Origin: an uncultured Haloferula sp.
GTDB lineage: Bacteria; Verrucomicrobiota; Verrucomicrobiae; Verrucomicrobiales; Akkermansiaceae
Assembly: GCA_946885645.1 (NCBI GenBank)
Contig: CAMPGU010000010.1
Span: 1-37,043, forward strand
Direction: 5' to 3'
DNA length: 37,043 nucleotides
In this document: positions 34,047-37,043 of the stretch, one piece after another
Layout: every line of letters starts with the position of its first letter
Numbering within the stretch: position 1 is the first letter of the stretch
The notes under the pieces: model-generated
Databases searched by the model: none
What the model was told of the DNA's origin: nothing
Seen by the model: only the letters and a program-made list of their open reading frames with translations
Translations under genes and position numbers: made by a program

Positions 34047-35228
34047 TCAGGGCGAGTAAACCACCACCGGCCCCGTATTTCCGCCTTGGACGCGGCGCAG
34101 CTTCTCCACCGCTTTCGCCACCGCGTCGGCGGCGGCCGTGGCTTCCTCCATGGTATTCATGCAGGAGAAACCGAAACGCAGGCTGCTCTTCGCCTTGGCA
34201 TCGGAAAAGCCCATGGCCTTCTGCACGTGGGAGGGCTGCTGCTTCCCGGTCATGCACGCGGAGCCCGCCGAGCAGGCGATCCCGAGGTCATCCAGCAGGA
34301 TGAGCAGGCCGGCGGCTTCGCAACCGCTGAATGAAAGATGGCTGGTGCCCGGCAGGCGGTGGAGCAGATCGCCATTCACCGTGACGCCCTGAACCGCCCC
34401 GACGACCTTGCTCTCGAACGCATCGCGGAGCGCGGCCGGGGTGCGGCCTTCCGCTAGCCGGGCGGCGGCGAGTTCGGCCGCCTTCCCCAAGCCCGCGATT
34501 CCCGCCGTATTCTCCGTTCCGCTGCGCCGGTCTTTCTCCTGGCCGCCGCCGCGCAGGAGCGGCTCAAAGCGGCAGCCGCTGCGGATGTACAGCGCGCCGA
34601 CCCCCTTGGGCCCGTGGAATTTGTGGGCCGAGAGCGAGAGGAAATCGACCGGGATCCCGCGCACGTTCACCGGGATCTTGCCGACGGCCTGGATCGCGTC
34701 GGTGTGAAACGCCAAACCATTTGCGCGGGCAGCCGAACAAGCTTCCTCGATCGGCTGAATGACCCCGGTTTCGTTGTTCGCCCACATGACCGAGGCGAAT
34801 CCCCCGCCTTCCCCCGCTTCCTCGCAGGCGGTGCGGAAATCGCCGGTATCCAGCCGCCCGCCGGCATCGACGGGTATCCGGGTCACGGCATAGCCCACTT
34901 CCGCGAAGGTTTCCACCGGCTTCAGGACCGCGCTGTGTTCGATGGCGCTCGTGATCACGCGGCCGGACTTCCTGCCGACGAGACGGGCCAACCATTTCAG
35001 GGCGGCATTCGTGCTCTCCGTGCCGCCCCCGGTAAATACGATCTCTTCAGGGTCCGCGCCGATCAGGGACGCGACCTGCCCGCGGGCGTCCTCGATGGCA
35101 CGGCGGGCCTCCTTTGCCCCGCGGTAGCTGGCATTCGGATTGTGGAATCCTTCGCGAAGCCAAGGCAACATGGCGTCAAGTACCTCCGGCAAGAGAGGCG
35201 TGGTGGCGTTGGCATCCAGGTAAATCAC
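34047..35228 (-). CDS. Cysteine desulfurase (NifS/IscS class)
   Basis: The protein is 393 residues, full length for the class V PLP aminotransferase group. The PLP lysine is Lys203 in LSAHKFHGPKG, and the persulfide-forming cysteine is Cys325 in CSAGSACMTG, the NifS/IscS group I signature. Other landmarks are LDANATTP, GGTEST and HTDAIQAVGK. It takes sulphur from cysteine for iron-sulphur cluster or tRNA thiolation. No scaffold (IscU/NifU) or iscR neighbour is present, so which isozyme it is cannot be told. The C-terminal tail after residue 380 is short and polar. Confidence 0.92.
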   Translation of the reverse strand: MIYLDANATTPLLPEVLDAMLPWLREGFHNPNASYRGAKEARRAIEDARGQVASLIGADPEEIVFTGGGTESTNAALKWLARLVGRKSGRVITSAIEHSAVLKPVETFAEVGYAVTRIPVDAGGRLDTGDFRTACEEAGEGGGFASVMWANNETGVIQPIEEACSAARANGLAFHTDAIQAVGKIPVNVRGIPVDFLSLSAHKFHGPKGVGALYIRSGCRFEPLLRGGGQEKDRRSGTENTAGIAGLGKAAELAAARLAEGRTPAALRDAFESKVVGAVQGVTVNGDLLHRLPGTSHLSFSGCEAAGLLILLDDLGIACSAGSACMTGKQQPSHVQKAMGFSDAKAKSSLRFGFSCMNTMEEATAAADAVAKAVEKLRRVQGGNTGPVVVYSP

Positions 35229-35500
35229 ATGCGGACGCTAGCCGCCGTAAACCTCGCCCGCAAGCCAGCCGAGGAGTTCTTCGCCCCCGGGGACGGACCT
35301 GGAATTGCCCTCCGATTGCAACGACACCGTCACGCATTGCGCGCGGCTGTGCGCCGATCTGTCACACAATCGGCACGTGAGAATATTGCCACATCGAAAG
35401 CGATGCGCACCTGCACGGCCTGTGAGCCTATCACGCAGGCTACCGGAGCCGATCCATCGTCCCGGGTGCCTCGCAACCTAAAATGCAGCGTCTTACCGAA

Positions 35501-37006
35501 ATGAAACTCCAATCCATGCGTACACAGATCGCAGTGACCGCTCTCCTCGCGGGCACGTATGCCTCCATGGCAGGCACCGATATTTGGTTCACCCCGCTGA
35601 CCCAGTCGGCCCCCGTCGTCCCGCCGAACGATCTCGGCGAGCTCAGCTCTCCCTGGGTGACGCCGGAAGGGATTCACCAGAAAAACGCCCTGAGCCTGCG
35701 CGAAGTGGAAGACACGGTGCTGAGCCCGAACCAGTCCACGGTGAGGGTTCCCGGCCTCGGCAGCAGCGCCGCCATGTTCGACATGCTGGCGTACGACCCC
35801 ACCGGCAACTTCCTCTTCATCCCCCACGAAACTTCCATCGGTGCCGGCTGCAGCCGCCACAATCTCTACGACAGCTCCACCGAAGTGATCTTTGCGGGCG
35901 ACCAACAGGGCGCCACGGGCAATTGGTCGAATGACTACGGTGCCTTCGACCCCTGCCGCTGGACCCCGAACGACACGCTCTTCCTCGCGGAGGAATGGTC
36001 CGGCCTGGGCCGCGTGGTCGAGATCCTCAATCCCATGGCTCCGGCGAATCAAATCCAGCACCGCGTGCTGGAAAGCATCCCGAACGTGGCTCACGAGGGG
36101 ATCAACTTCAGCCAGAAGTTCAAGGATACCATCTACTTCATCGACGAGTTCAACTCCGGCTCGATCTACAAATTCGTGATGAAGACCCCGGGGGACTACA
36201 CCGTGGGCCAGTCTTTCGTCCTTTCCGTGAATGCCTTCGCGTCGAGCGGTGGCAACCCGGCCCTGGACTGGAACCAGCAGGCCGCGGGCGTGGTGCGCGA
36301 GGGCGAAGCCACCTGGGTGCCGCTCGCCGATGAGGACGGTGTCCCGCTGCCGGGCATTTCCGATCCCTTCCTGGACAACGGCCTTGGCGGCCGTGCCGCC
36401 GCCGACAGCGCGGGTGCCACTCCCTTCGGCCGGCCGGAGGACATGTCCGTGGGACGCAAGAACAACGGCAATGAAATGGTGTATGTGGCGATCACTTCCG
36501 AGAACAAGATCCTCTCCCTCGAGATGCTCGGCAAGCGCGGCGGCGGCAAGCGCGGCAAATCGCCAGAACGGGTGATGGTTCGCACCATGGCCAGCACCGA
36601 GACCACGAAGAACGTCGGTTTCCCGACCACCACGGGGGTCCTGAACTCGCCGGACAACATCGCCATGGATGCCGCGGGGAATATCTATGTGATCGAGGAT
36701 GCTCCGAACGGTTCTTCCACCGGCGGCGACATCTGGTTCGTCCGGGACAAGAACAGCGACGGCATCGCCGAGTCCCTCGATCACTTCATGAGCATCCGTG
36801 TGAGCGGCTCCGAAGCCACCGGGATGATCTTCAATCCCACCGTGCCCACCGAATTCGCTGTCTGCGTGCAGCACCCGGTGAGCACCGACCTCGCGACCGT
36901 TCCGGCTGGCCTGGGGGATGCCGTCTGGCTCTTCAACGTGAACAACGTGCCGAACAAAGGATTCGTGAAGGCCCTCAACAAGGGCCGCGCCAACACGAAC
37001 CAATAA
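35501..37006 (+). CDS. Secreted PhoX-like (DUF839) protein with altered active-site cysteine position
   Basis: The protein is 501 residues from ATG 35501, which gives a Sec-type signal peptide (about 25 residues, ending SMAG); ATGs at 35483 and 35516 are also possible. The body follows the PhoX/DUF839 beta-propeller pattern: FIPHET, LFLAEEW, INFSQKF, FGRPEDMSVG, SPDNIAMDAAGNIYVIED and GMIFNP ending CVQHPV. PhoX phosphatases use iron and calcium, with a cysteine ligand in a CEE-type motif. Here the equivalent run reads LAEE, so that cysteine is missing. It may be an inactive or differently metalated relative. The 272-base gap upstream holds no gene I can recognise. Confidence 0.78.
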   Translation: MKLQSMRTQIAVTALLAGTYASMAGTDIWFTPLTQSAPVVPPNDLGELSSPWVTPEGIHQKNALSLREVEDTVLSPNQSTVRVPGLGSSAAMFDMLAYDPTGNFLFIPHETSIGAGCSRHNLYDSSTEVIFAGDQQGATGNWSNDYGAFDPCRWTPNDTLFLAEEWSGLGRVVEILNPMAPANQIQHRVLESIPNVAHEGINFSQKFKDTIYFIDEFNSGSIYKFVMKTPGDYTVGQSFVLSVNAFASSGGNPALDWNQQAAGVVREGEATWVPLADEDGVPLPGISDPFLDNGLGGRAAADSAGATPFGRPEDMSVGRKNNGNEMVYVAITSENKILSLEMLGKRGGGKRGKSPERVMVRTMASTETTKNVGFPTTTGVLNSPDNIAMDAAGNIYVIEDAPNGSSTGGDIWFVRDKNSDGIAESLDHFMSIRVSGSEATGMIFNPTVPTEFAVCVQHPVSTDLATVPAGLGDAVWLFNVNNVPNKGFVKALNKGRANTNQ

Positions 37007-37043
37007 GCTCCGGGAATCCTATCCAAAGGCGGGGCGCGCGATC

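Noticed and set aside
35229..35500. Possible small gene or RNA in the 272-base gap before the PhoX-like gene
   Set aside because: No coding pattern, tRNA-like fold or clear hairpin with a T run was found by eye; probably the divergent promoter region of the cysteine desulfurase and PhoX-like genes.
35330..37003. 557-residue minus-strand open frame opposite the PhoX-like gene
   Set aside because: His/Gly/Val-rich antisense shadow; the plus strand has a signal peptide and the propeller pattern.

Overview
The window is high-GC bacterial chromosome, densely packed with genes on both strands. It most resembles a Verrucomicrobiota genome, possibly Luteolibacter/Haloferula-like. That is an inference from the gene mix (GH109-type Tat-exported Gfo/Idh/MocA protein, GH43, DUF5069, DUF4407, a PhoX-like protein, AddAB, long-form HPF), from the tmRNA tag, and from the many short tail-to-tail or ATGA overlaps. 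I saw no tRNA, rRNA, insertion sequence, CRISPR array or integrase. Every stretch over 300 bases is covered by a gene or by the tmRNA.

Layout. 1-3900: the N-terminal part of a transglutaminase/DUF2126 protein that runs off the left edge, a DUF4407 membrane coiled-coil protein, and a secreted GH43-type glycosidase. 3975-9677: a natural-product-like locus in two converging arms. The plus arm is a SAM methyltransferase, then eboE and eboC. The minus arm is a second methyltransferase, a FAD oxidoreductase and a type III polyketide synthase. 9708-13413: a lipoprotein, then a minus-strand set of ketoreductase, acyl carrier protein, YbhN-type membrane protein and patatin. 13493-14836: gluconokinase divergent from a FadR-type GntR regulator. 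14868-16570: an anchored protein, tmRNA (ssrA) and a dual-specificity-type phosphatase. 16567-20840: HrpA helicase and a small nucleotidyltransferase with an overlapping small ORF. 21062-27288: a short Cas2/SinR-like ORF, then addB-addA. 27336-30298: HPF, phosphoglycolate-type phosphatase and a GH109-like exported protein. 30455-37006: DUF5069, a zinc aminopeptidase-like lipoprotein, a SPATA20/YyaL-type protein, a cysteine desulfurase and a PhoX-like secreted protein.

How genes may work together. The type III PKS, FAD oxidoreductase and two methyltransferases look able to build and tailor a small aromatic or pyrone product. EboC and EboE belong to the ebo system known for moving such metabolites toward the periplasm, so export is the natural hypothesis. 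The other ebo genes (A, B, D, F) are not in this window. AddB and AddA form one translationally coupled recombination-repair nuclease. The eboC gene and the 21000-21130 region have clearly lower GC than their surroundings and are the best candidates for different ancestry. Most of the rest is ordinary chromosomal housekeeping.
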